Origin: Alphaproteobacteria bacterium
Lineage (GTDB): Bacteria; Pseudomonadota; Alphaproteobacteria; Caulobacterales; Maricaulaceae
Direction: 5' to 3'
Length of the DNA stretch: 44,936 nucleotides
NCBI GenBank assembly: GCA_024278855.1
Contig: JAJRSJ010000015.1
Coordinates: 1-44,936, forward strand
Shown here: one piece after another, positions 17,474-27,527 of the stretch
Layout: every line of letters begins with the position of its first letter
How positions within the stretch are numbered: the stretch's first letter is position 1
Notes under the pieces: model-generated
Databases searched by the model: none
The model's input: only the letters and a program-made list of their open reading frames with translations
Told to the model about the DNA's origin: nothing
Made by a program: the position numbers and the translations under genes

Positions 17474-18976
17474 TTATGCTTTCAAAAATGTCTGGTAGGC
17501 CGGGTTGTCGGTCTCGCGGCGCATGACAAACCCGGTCGCGGCTAGGCTGGTTTCCAGATCAGTCACATCATCATGGGGCGTTTGAAACCCGCACAAGACT
17601 TGACCACTAGACGCGCCGTGATTGCGGTAATGGAACAAGGATATGTTCCAGCGGCCGTCCAGTGCGGTTAGAAAATCACGCAAAGCACCGGGGCGTTCGG
17701 GAAATTCAAAACTGTAGATATGCTCGTCTATTTGTGCCGATGAACGTCCGCCGACCATATGGCGCAAATGTTCTTTGGCCAACCGGTTATGGGATAAATC
17801 TGTCACCGTCATGCCGGCGGCGCGGATATTGTCCAAGACGTGCCGGCCTTGTTTCGGGTTTTTAATTTTGATTCCGACCAGAACATGGGCCGTATCTTGA
17901 TCGCCGTAGCGGTAGTTAAATTCGCTGACCGCATGTTCACCCAAAGCCTGGCAAAATTTGAGAAATGAGCCGGGGATTTCTGGTAGGCTCGCGGCAAATA
18001 ATATCTCGCCTCCGGCCCCCAGTTCGGCCCGCTCGACAATATGGCCGATACGGGCGAAATTGACATTGGCCCCTGATACAATGGCCAGTTTGGGGCCGTC
18101 TATAATTACGCCGTGTTTCAATAGCCCCGCCAAAGCCAATGCCCCGGCCGGCTCGACTACGGTACGGGTTGTTTCAAATATCAGTTTGACAGCGGCGCAA
18201 ATTTCGTCGTTGCTGACCAATATGATTTCAGGTTTTATCTGCTTGGCCAAGTTCAGCGTCATGTTTCCGATGCGCTTGACCGCCACCCCGTCCGCAAACC
18301 CGTCCACGATTTTCAGCGGTGTTGGCTCGCCCGCATCCATAGAGGTTTTCAGGGTCGCGGCCCCGATTGGTTCCACCGCAATGATTTTTGTGCCGGGGCT
18401 ATGGGTGCGCATATAAGCGCCAATGCCCGCCAGTAAACCGCCGCCGCCAACCCCGACATAAATCACGGCGGGCGTCATGTCCGCCACAATCTCCGGGGCG
18501 ACTGTGCCTTGTCCGGCTATAACATCAGGGTCGTCAAATGGATGGATCAGGACTGCGCCCGTCGTTTGCGCAAATTCGCAGGCGGCGGCTTCTGCGGCGT
18601 CGTAATTATCCCCGACCAATTTGATATGGCCGCCGAGGGCGGTGACGGCCCCGGTTTTAATATCCGGCGTGGTCACGGGCATGAAAATAGTGGATTTTAT
18701 GCCCGCCGCACTGGCCGCTTTGGCGACACCCTGGGCATGATTTCCGGCACTGGCGCAGACCACGCCTTTGGCTTTTTGCGCGTCCGTCAGTTTGGAAACC
18801 CGGTTGGCCGCGCCCCTGATTTTAAAGGAAAACACCTCTTGCTGGTCTTCGCGCTTCAGCCAGATACCGGGCATAATTTCGTGCAAATCTGTGGGCTTGG
18901 CCAAGGGGTAGACCTTGGCCGCGTCGGTCATTTCGGCGATGGTTGCCAAAGTAACTTCAAAATTAACGCCCGACAT
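17474..18976 (-). CDS. ilvA: Threonine ammonia-lyase (threonine dehydratase), biosynthetic type
   Basis: 500 aa PLP enzyme that converts threonine to 2-oxobutanoate, the first step to isoleucine. The PLP lysine is Lys52 in FSFKIRGAANRV; the phosphate-binding glycine loop is VGVGGGGLLAGIG, and SAGNHAQGVA is also typical. The catalytic part ends near residue 320; the rest is an ACT-like regulatory region (EIPGSFLKFCQALG and FEFPERPGALRDFL), so allosteric control by isoleucine and valine is likely. The ATG at 18976 lies inside leuB (14-bp overlap), which shows translational coupling. gltD follows 2 bp after the stop. Confidence 0.95.
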   Translation of the reverse strand: MSGVNFEVTLATIAEMTDAAKVYPLAKPTDLHEIMPGIWLKREDQQEVFSFKIRGAANRVSKLTDAQKAKGVVCASAGNHAQGVAKAASAAGIKSTIFMPVTTPDIKTGAVTALGGHIKLVGDNYDAAEAAACEFAQTTGAVLIHPFDDPDVIAGQGTVAPEIVADMTPAVIYVGVGGGGLLAGIGAYMRTHSPGTKIIAVEPIGAATLKTSMDAGEPTPLKIVDGFADGVAVKRIGNMTLNLAKQIKPEIILVSNDEICAAVKLIFETTRTVVEPAGALALAGLLKHGVIIDGPKLAIVSGANVNFARIGHIVERAELGAGGEILFAASLPEIPGSFLKFCQALGEHAVSEFNYRYGDQDTAHVLVGIKIKNPKQGRHVLDNIRAAGMTVTDLSHNRLAKEHLRHMVGGRSSAQIDEHIYSFEFPERPGALRDFLTALDGRWNISLFHYRNHGASSGQVLCGFQTPHDDVTDLETSLAATGFVMRRETDNPAYQTFLKA

Positions 18977-20030
18977 GATCTGCCACCCACTTTCCCATTT
19001 GGTCAGTTGATAATGAGCCGCCCAAATCCCCCGTCACTTGCCCAGCCTCCAAAGCCTGCTCTACGGCATTTTCAATGGCCAATGCTTCTGCGCAAAGGTC
19101 AAAACTGGTACGCAACATCCAGGCGGCGGACAATATCATAGCGGTCGGGTTGGCTTTGCCGGTGCCCACAATATCCGGCGCACTGCCGTGGATAGGCTCA
19201 TACATACCCATATTGCCTGTCCCCAAACTGGCCGACGGGATTACCCCCATGGAGCCGCACAGCACGGAAGCTTCGTCGGTGAGAATGTCGCCGAACATAT
19301 TTTCGGTCAAAATCACGTCAAAATCCCGTGGCCGGGTCAGCATGTGCATGGCCATAGCATCAACCAATGTATGTTCCAATTTCACGTCTGGATAATTCCC
19401 GCCAATGCGCGTTACCACTTCGCGCCACAAGCGTGATGTTTCCAACACATTGGATTTATCAACCGATGTAACTTGCTTGCGCCGCGTCCTCGCTAGCTCA
19501 AAAGCTCGCACCGCAATGCGCTCAATTTCAGCCTCCGAGTACCGGCATTCGTCATAGGCGGATTGTTTGTTTTCTTGGGAATTATCCCGGCCTTTAGCAC
19601 CGAAATAAATCCCGCCGGTCAGTTCGCGCACCACGACAAAATCGACGTCTTTAAGGACTTCTGGTTTAAGCGGGGAGCTGTTGATCAAGGTGGTAAAAGG
19701 CTTCGCCGGGCGAATATTGGCAAACAAATCCAGTTTTTGGCGCAAGGGCAATAGCCCGCCCAATTCTGGCCGCTCCGCGCCTTTAAGATGGTCCCACCGA
19801 GGCCCGCCGACCGCGCCGAGTAATACGGCTCCGGTGTGTTTGGCGGAAGCCAAAGTCTCAATCGGCAAGGGCGTGCCCAGCGCGTCAATAGCCGCGCCGC
19901 CAATTAGATGTTCCTCAATATCTAGCGTATGTCCAAACACATTGGCGGTGGTATTAAGAACCACAAGCGCCGCCAGCCCAATTTCCGGCCCAATTCCGTC
20001 GCCGGGTAAATATGTGAAATTTATGTTCAT
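18963..20030 (-). CDS. leuB: 3-Isopropylmalate dehydrogenase
   Basis: 355 aa NAD-dependent decarboxylating dehydrogenase, the third specific step of leucine synthesis. Family marks: LPGDGIGPEI at the start, LLGAVGGPRWDHL, LPLRQKLDLFANIRP with the substrate arginines, TSVDKSNVLETSRLWREVV, and the NAD loop GSAPDIVGTGKANP. Length is normal. Its end overlaps ilvA by 14 bp. Upstream, a family A palindrome separates it from leuD. Confidence 0.96.
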   Translation of the reverse strand: MNINFTYLPGDGIGPEIGLAALVVLNTTANVFGHTLDIEEHLIGGAAIDALGTPLPIETLASAKHTGAVLLGAVGGPRWDHLKGAERPELGGLLPLRQKLDLFANIRPAKPFTTLINSSPLKPEVLKDVDFVVVRELTGGIYFGAKGRDNSQENKQSAYDECRYSEAEIERIAVRAFELARTRRKQVTSVDKSNVLETSRLWREVVTRIGGNYPDVKLEHTLVDAMAMHMLTRPRDFDVILTENMFGDILTDEASVLCGSMGVIPSASLGTGNMGMYEPIHGSAPDIVGTGKANPTAMILSAAWMLRTSFDLCAEALAIENAVEQALEAGQVTGDLGGSLSTDQMGKWVADHVGR

Positions 20031-20045
20031 GAGAAACCTCTGGCT

Positions 20046-20145
20046 TCCCCCACACCCCGCTCATATCGGCGCAGGCCGGTATCTACCGTGAGAGTGGCAC
20101 CCAGCCGAGAGGTGGGCTCCGGCCTACGCCGGGGTGAGCGGGTGG
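20046..20145. repeat. Intergenic palindromic element, family A copy 1
   Basis: About 100 bp between leuD and leuB. It starts ACACCCCGCTCATATCGGCG and ends CGCCGGGGTGAGCGGGTGG, with CAGCCGAGAGGTGG in the middle, so it is two REP-like hairpins facing each other. Its reverse complement matches 24371-24470 closely along the whole length. The element at 26226-26322 has the same ends with a different centre. Confidence 0.88.
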
Positions 20146-20153
20146 TTTTTAGT

Positions 20154-20720
20154 TTATACATTTTGTTTCTCATATTGTGTAACCGCTTCACCTTGTTCCA
20201 ACAGATAATCCAGCTCGTCCTGACCTTGTAGCAAACAATGCCTTGAAAACGGGTCTATCTTGAACGGATATGTACCGCCGTTTTTGGGTAGGTGGACGGC
20301 GCATGCTTCCAAATCAATGCTGATCTCCGTGCCCGGATGATCTAACAGCCATTGATGGGCGGCGGCTTCGATAATGATTGGTAAAAAACCGTTCTTCAGG
20401 GCATTGGCGTGAAAAATATCAGCTATCTGGGTGCTGATCACGGCGCGAAATCCGTAGTCCATCAAAGCCCAGGGCGCATGTTCGCGCGACGAGCCACAGC
20501 CGAAATTATGCCCGGCCACCAATATCTGCGCGGTTTTGGCGGCGTCCGTATTCAACATATGATCCTTATCAGTGCGCCAATCGTGGAACAACAATTCACC
20601 AAGCCCTTCGCGGCTTGTGGTGGTCAGGAAGCGCGCCGGAATAATTTGGTCAGTGTCGATGTTTTCCGCCTCCAAAACCAATGTCTTGGAGGTCAGTGTT
20701 TTGAAAGGTTCGAAACTCAT
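20154..20720 (-). CDS. leuD: 3-Isopropylmalate dehydratase small subunit
   Basis: 188 aa swivel subunit that pairs with LeuC to isomerise 2- to 3-isopropylmalate. Marks: [13 protein letters not shown] near residue 20 and [14 protein letters not shown] at about 75. The ATG at 20720 is chosen over one 27 bases upstream because MSFEPFKTL is the usual LeuD start and AAGGA precedes it at a good distance. As sequenced, leuC runs 71 bp into this gene. Confidence 0.94.
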   Translation of the reverse strand: MSFEPFKTLTSKTLVLEAENIDTDQIIPARFLTTTSREGLGELLFHDWRTDKDHMLNTDAAKTAQILVAGHNFGCGSSREHAPWALMDYGFRAVISTQIADIFHANALKNGFLPIIIEAAAHQWLLDHPGTEISIDLEACAVHLPKNGGTYPFKIDPFSRHCLLQGQDELDYLLEQGEAVTQYEKQNV

Positions 20721-22089
20721 GATAATGTCCTTGATATTTTTTGGCATCAGTAATCACGCCCGTAATGGCACTGGCCGCCGCCGTGGCCGGAGAGGCCAAA
20801 ACCGTGCGTACGCCCGGCCCCTGGCGGCCTTCGAAATTGCGGTTGGAGGTCGAGACAATAAGTTCGCCCGGCTTGCCAATGTCGCCGTTCATACCAATGC
20901 ACATGGAGCATCCCGGTTCGCGCCACTGAACCCCGGCGGCCAGAAAAACTTCGTGCAGACCTTCAAGCTCTACCTCGGCCTTGACCCGCTCGGAACCCGG
21001 TACGAAAACGGCGGTTACGGATTTGGCGACGGATTTACCGTCCAGAATTTTGGCGGCAACACGAAAATCCTCTATGCGCGAATTGGTGCATGAACCAATA
21101 AAAACCGTGTCGACTTTGGTGCCAGCGATGGCCGTCCCGGCCTGCATGTCCATATAAGCATTATCTTCGGGAATAAGTCCGTCGATCGGCATAGCCATGC
21201 CGGGATGGGTTCCGTAGGTGACCATAGGTTTGATGTCTTCGGCTTTCAACCGTACTTCTTTGTCATAGGAACAGCCTGGGTCTGACGCTAATGACAACCA
21301 TTGTTCAGTTGCCGTATCAAAATCGACCGGGGCCATTTCGCGGCCTTTTAAATATGCGACAGTTGTCGCATCAGGCGCAATCATACCGGCCCGCGCTCCG
21401 GCCTCTATGGACATGTTACACACGGTCATGCGCTCGCTCATAGTCATATTTTCAAAACACGGACCCCGATATTCAATCACATGGCCGGTGCCGCCGCCGA
21501 CCCCGACCTCGGTGATAATCGCCAGGATAACATCCTTGGCCGAAACGCCGTCCGCTAATTCCCCGTCCACATGCACGCACATGGATTTGGGTTTGCGCAT
21601 CAAAATACATTGTGTCGCCAGCACATGCCCGACCTGTGTCGTGCCAATGCCGAACGCCAACGCCCCGAACGCGCCGTGGGTGGCGGTGTGGCTATCGCCG
21701 CAGACAATGGTCTGGCCGGGCTGGGTTGCGCCAAGCTCCGGCCCCATAACATGGACTATACCACGGTAGGGACTGTCCCAGCCGTGGGCTTGAATGCCGT
21801 GTTCTTCCGCATTGGCCAATAACAACTCGACCTGTTCTTGCGCTTGTTCGGTGACATAGGGGCGCGTCCCGTCCGCGTTTATTTTGGTCGGCGTTGAGTG
21901 GTCAATGGTCGCCAAAGTCAAGTCCGGCCTGCGGATCTTCAAACCACGGGCTTTAAGCACAGCACAAGCCTGCGGTGTCGTCACCTCATGGATGAGATGC
22001 AGATCAATATAAAGAACCGCAGGCCGCTCGCGGGTTTCACCGCGCACCACATGGGCATCCCAGACTTTGTCAAATAATGAGCGGGCCAT
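20650..22089 (-). CDS. leuC: 3-Isopropylmalate dehydratase large subunit
   Basis: 479 aa aconitase-family enzyme. The [4Fe-4S] ligands are Cys334 (IGSCTNSR), Cys394 and Cys397 ([11 protein letters not shown]). It starts with TGATG overlap on the leuA stop. The C-terminus is odd: after [10 protein letters not shown] it runs some 28 residues beyond the usual end and overlaps leuD by 71 bp. The run of six A (complement of 20737-20742) lies exactly there. With a seventh A the frame would end ISRTLS-stop, its TGA overlapping the leuD ATG as ATGA, the arrangement seen elsewhere in this operon. The long tail is therefore probably an artefact or a recent 1-base loss. Catalytic parts are intact. Confidence 0.94.
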   Translation of the reverse strand: MARSLFDKVWDAHVVRGETRERPAVLYIDLHLIHEVTTPQACAVLKARGLKIRRPDLTLATIDHSTPTKINADGTRPYVTEQAQEQVELLLANAEEHGIQAHGWDSPYRGIVHVMGPELGATQPGQTIVCGDSHTATHGAFGALAFGIGTTQVGHVLATQCILMRKPKSMCVHVDGELADGVSAKDVILAIITEVGVGGGTGHVIEYRGPCFENMTMSERMTVCNMSIEAGARAGMIAPDATTVAYLKGREMAPVDFDTATEQWLSLASDPGCSYDKEVRLKAEDIKPMVTYGTHPGMAMPIDGLIPEDNAYMDMQAGTAIAGTKVDTVFIGSCTNSRIEDFRVAAKILDGKSVAKSVTAVFVPGSERVKAEVELEGLHEVFLAAGVQWREPGCSMCIGMNGDIGKPGELIVSTSNRNFEGRQGPGVRTVLASPATAAASAITGVITDAKKYQGHYHEFRTFQNTDLQDIGFGGGKHRH

Positions 22090-23660
22090 CAGAGTTGTGC
22101 CGCTATTTTTTGTTGGGATTTTACATTGCTTTTGCCGAGCCGTTTGGCTTTGCGCTCTATACGGTTACTCACGTCGAGATAGGCTCTTGCGGTAGCCAGG
22201 ATTGTATCCGTAGACGTACCGCGCCCGTGATAGCTTTCCCCGTTTGCGCTGACGCGAATATTGGCTTCGGCCATGGCGTCTTCGCCCTCGGTAACGCTGC
22301 GGGCCGAGAAACTGTCCAGATGTAAATCATGCCCGGTTAACTCGTTTATAGACAATAGTACCGCATTGACCGGGCCACTCGCCTGCTTGACCATAGAGCG
22401 TTTGCGGCCATCGGCGTGGCATAGGCGGATTGTGGCTTCGGGTTGGTTTTGACCGTCTGAACCTGCGCTAACATACAGGCTATCTATTTCCCAAGGGCCG
22501 GACGCACCAATTGCTTCGCCTAAAATCAATGCTTCCACATCGGCGTCGAACACTTCTTTCTTTTTATCGGCAAGATTTTTGAAATCCACGAACACGGATT
22601 GCAATTGGTTGTCCGAAAGGCTAAAGCCCAGTTTCTCGGCGCGGTGCTTGAGCGCAGCCCGGCCTGAATGTTTGCCCAGTACCAGATTGTCTTTCTCAAG
22701 GCCGATGTCTTCGGGCTTCATTATTTCGTAAGTTTCGCGGTTGGCGAGCATGCCGTGCTGGTGAATACCGCTTTCGTGGGCGAAAGCATTGGCACCGACA
22801 ATCGCTTTGTTGCGCGCGACCGGATTGCCGGTAATCGAGGCCAGCATTTTGGAGGCTATGTTAATTTTTTTGGCGTTGATATTTGTGTCCATGCCAAAGA
22901 AATCATTTCTGGTGCGAAGCGCCATGGCCACTTCTTCCAAAGCACAATTCCCGGCCCGTTCGCCAATGCCGTTGAGCGCACATTCGATTTGCCGCGCCCC
23001 GCCGCGCACCGCAGCCAAAGAATTGGCAACCGCCAACCCGAGGTCATCATGGCAATGGGCCGAGAAAACCGCCTTGTCCGCGCCTTCAACTTCAGTGGTC
23101 AGGAACCGGAACAAATCAGTGATTTCTTCAGGCGTGGTATAGCCGACCGTGTCGGGGATATTGATGGTGGTGGCGCCGGCTGCAATGGCCGCTTCGACCA
23201 CGGTTTTCAGGTAATCCCGTTCGGTGCGGATGGCGTCCTCGGCGGAAAACTCCACATTGTCGGTATACTCCAAAGCCTGAGTGATGGCCGCAACTGCTCG
23301 CTCGATCACCTGATCTTTGGACATTTTAAGTTTGTATTCCCGGTGCAGGGGAGAGGTGGCGATAAACACATGGATGCGGGCATTTTTGGCCGGCGCAATA
23401 GCATCACCCGCCGCCCGAATATCGCCCACATTACACCGCGCCAGTGAGCATATGACAGGGCCGGATATTTCCCGCGCAATAGTTTGCACCGCTTCGAAAT
23501 CCCCCGGTGAAGCCACGGCAAACCCGGCTTCGAGTATATCAACACCAAGCTCGGCCAAAGCCCGCGCCATGCGCAGTTTCTGCCCCCCGTCCATAGAAAA
23601 GCCCGGTGCTTGTTCCCCGTCGCGGAGTGTTGTGTCGAAGATGTGTATTTTATCTGTCAT
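22089..23660 (-). CDS. leuA: 2-Isopropylmalate synthase
   Basis: 523 aa, normal length for the long LeuA1 form. It condenses acetyl-CoA with 2-oxoisovalerate, the entry to leucine. The catalytic TIM barrel shows [16 protein letters not shown] at residue 8, ISCH-type metal ligands in [12 protein letters not shown], and NGIGERAGN. From about residue 390 comes the regulatory domain that normally binds leucine, so feedback inhibition is likely. A family B repeat (23691-23780) separates it from the ilvM-like gene, and its stop overlaps the leuC start. Confidence 0.96.
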   Translation of the reverse strand: MTDKIHIFDTTLRDGEQAPGFSMDGGQKLRMARALAELGVDILEAGFAVASPGDFEAVQTIAREISGPVICSLARCNVGDIRAAGDAIAPAKNARIHVFIATSPLHREYKLKMSKDQVIERAVAAITQALEYTDNVEFSAEDAIRTERDYLKTVVEAAIAAGATTINIPDTVGYTTPEEITDLFRFLTTEVEGADKAVFSAHCHDDLGLAVANSLAAVRGGARQIECALNGIGERAGNCALEEVAMALRTRNDFFGMDTNINAKKINIASKMLASITGNPVARNKAIVGANAFAHESGIHQHGMLANRETYEIMKPEDIGLEKDNLVLGKHSGRAALKHRAEKLGFSLSDNQLQSVFVDFKNLADKKKEVFDADVEALILGEAIGASGPWEIDSLYVSAGSDGQNQPEATIRLCHADGRKRSMVKQASGPVNAVLLSINELTGHDLHLDSFSARSVTEGEDAMAEANIRVSANGESYHGRGTSTDTILATARAYLDVSNRIERKAKRLGKSNVKSQQKIAAQL

Positions 23661-23690
23661 TGTCTATACTCGTTGGTTTCTGGGTCGTGT

Positions 23691-23780
23691 ACCGAGCGAG
23701 GCGAGGCAAGGCCAAGCGGCCGTCGCGCCTCATGGCGCGCCCCTGCTGAGGCGTGCGCTCTTGCGCACTGCCGTGAGCGA
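23691..23780. repeat. Intergenic palindromic element, family B copy 2 (inverted)
   Basis: It fills most of the gap between ilvM and leuA. Read on the minus strand it matches the copy at 15945-16031: TCACGGCAGTGCGCAAGAGC at one end and CTTGCCTCGC..CTCGGT at the other. It ends 7 bp before the ilvM stop. Confidence 0.85.
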
Positions 23781-23786
23781 TAAAAC

Positions 23787-24092
23787 TCACGATGCCCACT
23801 CCGCCCGCGTCCTGCGCCCGACCTTCTCCGCCGAGACCACATTATACAGCCGCTCCAATTGCTTGCACAAAGTATCGAGATTACGCGGGCCGCCCAGGTC
23901 TTCGATCTGCACAAGCAAATCAAAATCCCCGTCCACCCTCTGGGTACAATGCACATCGCGGTAATCATATCCGCGCCGCTCAATGGTACCGAGTGTGCGC
24001 AACAGCGTCCCCGAAACATCATGCAAAACAACCTTCAACTTCCCGGCAACACCAGAACGCTCAAAGGTTTTATCAGCTTGTAATGTGGTCAT
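23787..24092 (-). CDS. ilvM: Acetolactate synthase regulatory subunit, IlvM-like ACT protein
   Basis: 101 aa, one ACT domain: LKVVLHDVSGTLLRTLGTIERRGYDY, then VDGDFDLLVQIEDL and LDTLCKQLERLYNVV. Size and layout match IlvM, the short regulatory subunit of acetolactate synthase II, rather than the 160-residue IlvN/IlvH type. It should bind the catalytic subunit at 24510-26189 and influence its activity. CGGAGA lies a normal distance before the ATG at 24092. Unusually, a small membrane-protein gene lies between it and the large-subunit gene. The symbol is by similarity of type. Confidence 0.8.
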   Translation of the reverse strand: MTTLQADKTFERSGVAGKLKVVLHDVSGTLLRTLGTIERRGYDYRDVHCTQRVDGDFDLLVQIEDLGGPRNLDTLCKQLERLYNVVSAEKVGRRTRAEWAS

Positions 24093-24116
24093 TTTTTATC
24101 TCCGAATACGGATGGA

Positions 24117-24350
24117 TCAGTGTTTTTCCAATGGATTGATTTTATAGTCAGCGAAAAGGCAAAGCAGGCCCAGTGCTAGCCCCGCCAGCAATTGAACAAC
24201 ACTAGGAATAAAATATCCAATACCAGGCGATCGAATGTATGAGAGATTATTATTCAAATGCCAAGATACCGTTGTTACAAACGCAATAACACTGAGTAAA
24301 ATTAATAAAACACCAACGGTTCTCAAAGCTATTTTTAGTAGTTTAATCAT
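24117..24350 (-). CDS. Small two-helix membrane protein, unknown function
   Basis: 77 aa with two clear hydrophobic helices (about 10-30, VLLILLSVIAFVTTVSW; about 47-68, IPSVVQLLAGLALGLLCLF), a polar loop between them and a short charged end (YKINPLEKH). GAGATGAG precedes the ATG. It is not recognised as a known family. It lies between the acetolactate synthase large and small subunit genes on the same strand, so it is cotranscribed with them, yet no role in that enzyme is known. Confidence 0.6.
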   Translation of the reverse strand: MIKLLKIALRTVGVLLILLSVIAFVTTVSWHLNNNLSYIRSPGIGYFIPSVVQLLAGLALGLLCLFADYKINPLEKH

Positions 24351-24370
24351 CTCATCTCTCCATTTCCAAA

Positions 24371-24470
24371 AACCCGCTCACCCCGGCGAAAGCCGGGGTC
24401 CACCTCTCGGCTTGGTGCAATACTTGCGGTGGATACCGGCTTTCGCCGGTATGAGCGGGGTGTGGGGGAA
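24371..24470. repeat. Intergenic palindromic element, family A copy 2
   Basis: It starts AACCCGCTCACCCCGGCGAA and ends CGCCGGTATGAGCGGGGTGT, with two hairpins (CCCCGGCGAAAGCCGGGG and ACCGGCTTTCGCCGGT). It is the inverted counterpart of 20046-20145, including the middle CACCTCTCGGCT. It lies between ilvB and the small membrane-protein gene. Confidence 0.88.
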
Positions 24471-24509
24471 AGGTATGAGCAGGGTGTTGGGGTTTGTGTT
24501 TTTTTCATC

Positions 24510-26189
24510 TCATCTCTCCATCATATCTGCGTTGCTTCGTCCTGGCGGCACCAGGGGCCAAACATTTTCGCTGGCACTGATTTTTACGTGCATCAGGATT
24601 GGCCCCTTGGCGGCCAGTAATTTGTCTATGCCTGCATCGACTTCCGCCCTTTTTGTCACCGTGAACGCATCGATTTGAAATGCCCTTGCGACCTCTGCAA
24701 AATCCGGGTTGTCGTATAGGTGAACTTCCGAATAGTTTTCATCGAAGAACACTTCTTGCCATTGGCGCACCATGCCGAGGACGCCGTTGTCCAGCAGGAC
24801 TATTTTTAGGGGGATTTGGTAACGGTTCAGGGTCGCGAGTTCCTGGATGTTCATCATGATGGAACCGTCGCCCGATACGGTAATCACCGTGCGTTCCGGG
24901 CAACCCAGTTGCGCGCCCAGCCCTGCCGGAACCCCGAAACCCATGGTGCCGAGACCGCCAGATGTGATGTGATCTTTCGGGTCATCGAAATAACAATGCT
25001 GGGCCACCCACATTTGGTGCTGGCCGACATCGCAGGTAATGATCGCATTTTCAGGGGCGCGGCGGGTGAGGTCGTGCAGGAGTTTTGGCGCGTACACGCC
25101 GCCGTTTTCCATGTTCTCAAGCGGCGCGTCATAATCCCAAGCATGGGCGGTGCGTCTGGCATAGCATATGGCTCGCCAGTCTTGTGCCTTGGATTTGCCC
25201 GGATTGAGCGCGGCCAGGTTTTTCTTTAAACTGCCCTCAAGCCAGATATCCGCTTTGCGCAATTTGTTGATCTCGGCGATATCAATGTCCATATGGATGA
25301 TTTTGGCTTTGGGGGCGAATGTGTCGAGCTTGCCGGTTGCCCTATCGTCAAAGCGTGCGCCCGCGACGATCAAAACGTCCGCTTCCTGCACGGCGTAATT
25401 GGCGGCTTTCAGTCCGTGCATACCGAGCATGCCGAGGAAATGCGGATGGTCGGACGGCATAGCCCCTAGACCTTTCAAGGTCGAGACCACGGGGATTTCC
25501 GTGCGTTCGACCAATGCCCGTAATTCGGCCACCCCGTCGCCTTGGGCAATGCCGCCGCCAATATAAAACAGTGGTTTTTCGGCGGCGCGGATCATGTCCT
25601 CACATATTTTTATATGTTCGGCACTACCCATTTCCGGCTTGACCTTGGGGTAGGGCCGCCAGCGGTGGCGCTGCGTGGTTACGGCGTTGGCCACGTCCTT
25701 GGGCAGGTCGATTAGCACGGGGCCGGGGCGACCTTCGCTCGCGATATAATAGGCTTCCTCGACCATGCCGGGGATATCGGCCGGGTCGCGGGCGATATAG
25801 CTATGCTTGACTATTGGTAGGGTGATGCCGAAAATATCGACCTCTTGAAAGGCGTCCGTACCCATGAGATCAGACGGCACTTGCCCGGTGATAAACACCA
25901 CCGGCACACTGTCCAGATAAGCATCGGCAATGCCGGTAACAAGATTGGTCGCGCCGGGGCCGGAGGTCGCCAGACAGGTGCCGACTTTCCCTGTGGCCCG
26001 CGCATAACCAATGGCGGCCATGGCGCAGCCTTGTTCGTGGCGGCCTAAAATATGTTTGAGGCCTGAGCCGGGCAAGACATCATAAACGGGCATGATCGCG
26101 CCGCCGGGATAGCCAAAGATGGTGTCAACGCCTTGTTCCTTGAGGCTGTCGAGAAGTAGTTGCGCGCCGGATTTTGGGGGGTGGGTCAT
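24510..26189 (-). CDS. ilvB: Acetolactate synthase, catalytic subunit (IlvG/IlvB type)
   Basis: 559 aa ThDP enzyme. It makes 2-acetolactate for valine and leucine and 2-aceto-2-hydroxybutanoate for isoleucine. The catalytic glutamate is Glu52 (GRHEQGCAMAAIGYA); SGPGATNLVTGIADAY, the FAD-binding middle domain (GARFDDRATGKL) and the ThDP motif starting GDGSIMMNIQELATL are present. The length and a nearby IlvM-like partner suggest the IlvG type, but the two cannot be told apart with certainty. Family A palindromes flank the gene on both sides. Confidence 0.94.
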   Translation of the reverse strand: MTHPPKSGAQLLLDSLKEQGVDTIFGYPGGAIMPVYDVLPGSGLKHILGRHEQGCAMAAIGYARATGKVGTCLATSGPGATNLVTGIADAYLDSVPVVFITGQVPSDLMGTDAFQEVDIFGITLPIVKHSYIARDPADIPGMVEEAYYIASEGRPGPVLIDLPKDVANAVTTQRHRWRPYPKVKPEMGSAEHIKICEDMIRAAEKPLFYIGGGIAQGDGVAELRALVERTEIPVVSTLKGLGAMPSDHPHFLGMLGMHGLKAANYAVQEADVLIVAGARFDDRATGKLDTFAPKAKIIHMDIDIAEINKLRKADIWLEGSLKKNLAALNPGKSKAQDWRAICYARRTAHAWDYDAPLENMENGGVYAPKLLHDLTRRAPENAIITCDVGQHQMWVAQHCYFDDPKDHITSGGLGTMGFGVPAGLGAQLGCPERTVITVSGDGSIMMNIQELATLNRYQIPLKIVLLDNGVLGMVRQWQEVFFDENYSEVHLYDNPDFAEVARAFQIDAFTVTKRAEVDAGIDKLLAAKGPILMHVKISASENVWPLVPPGRSNADMMER

Positions 26190-26225
26190 GATAAAAAATC
26201 TCCATCACAAAACCCATCTCTACTA

Positions 26226-26322
26226 ACCCGCTCATGCCTGCGCATGCAGGTATCCATTTGTGAGGTTTGAGGGTTAAACCGATAGCCCTGCGATGGACTC
26301 CTGCATGCGCAGGGGTGAGCGG
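26226..26322. repeat. Intergenic palindromic element, family A copy 3 (divergent)
   Basis: It starts ACCCGCTCATGCCTGCGCAT and ends CTGCATGCGCAGGGGTGAGC. It has the same outer blocks as the other family A copies (CCCGCTCA, GGTATCCA, TGGACTCC, GGGGTGAGCGG) but different hairpin stems and a different 40-bp centre. It lies between ilvC and ilvB. Confidence 0.78.
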
Positions 26323-26353
26323 AGGAGAGAGAAATTTTGGTTTGAGCAAGCAT

Positions 26354-27394
<1,041 letters not shown>

Positions 27395-27415
27395 TCAAAT
27401 GGAAAGCTTTTTATA

Positions 27416-27507
27416 TCGCTCACGCTAACGGGGCTTTGCCCCGAACGCTGCGCGGGCGCGGCGCACGAGCGCCGACGGCCAGTCGGCCTTGCCTCGCTTC
27501 GCTCGGT
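27416..27507. repeat. Intergenic palindromic element, family B copy 3
   Basis: It lies between ilvD and ilvC. The right half (GCGGGCGCGGCGCACGAGCG, then CCTTGCCTCGCTTCGCTCGG) matches the copy at 15945-16031; the left half differs and holds a local palindrome GGGGCTTTGCCCC. Confidence 0.85.
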
Positions 27508-27527
27508 TATCTGCGTATCTATTACCA

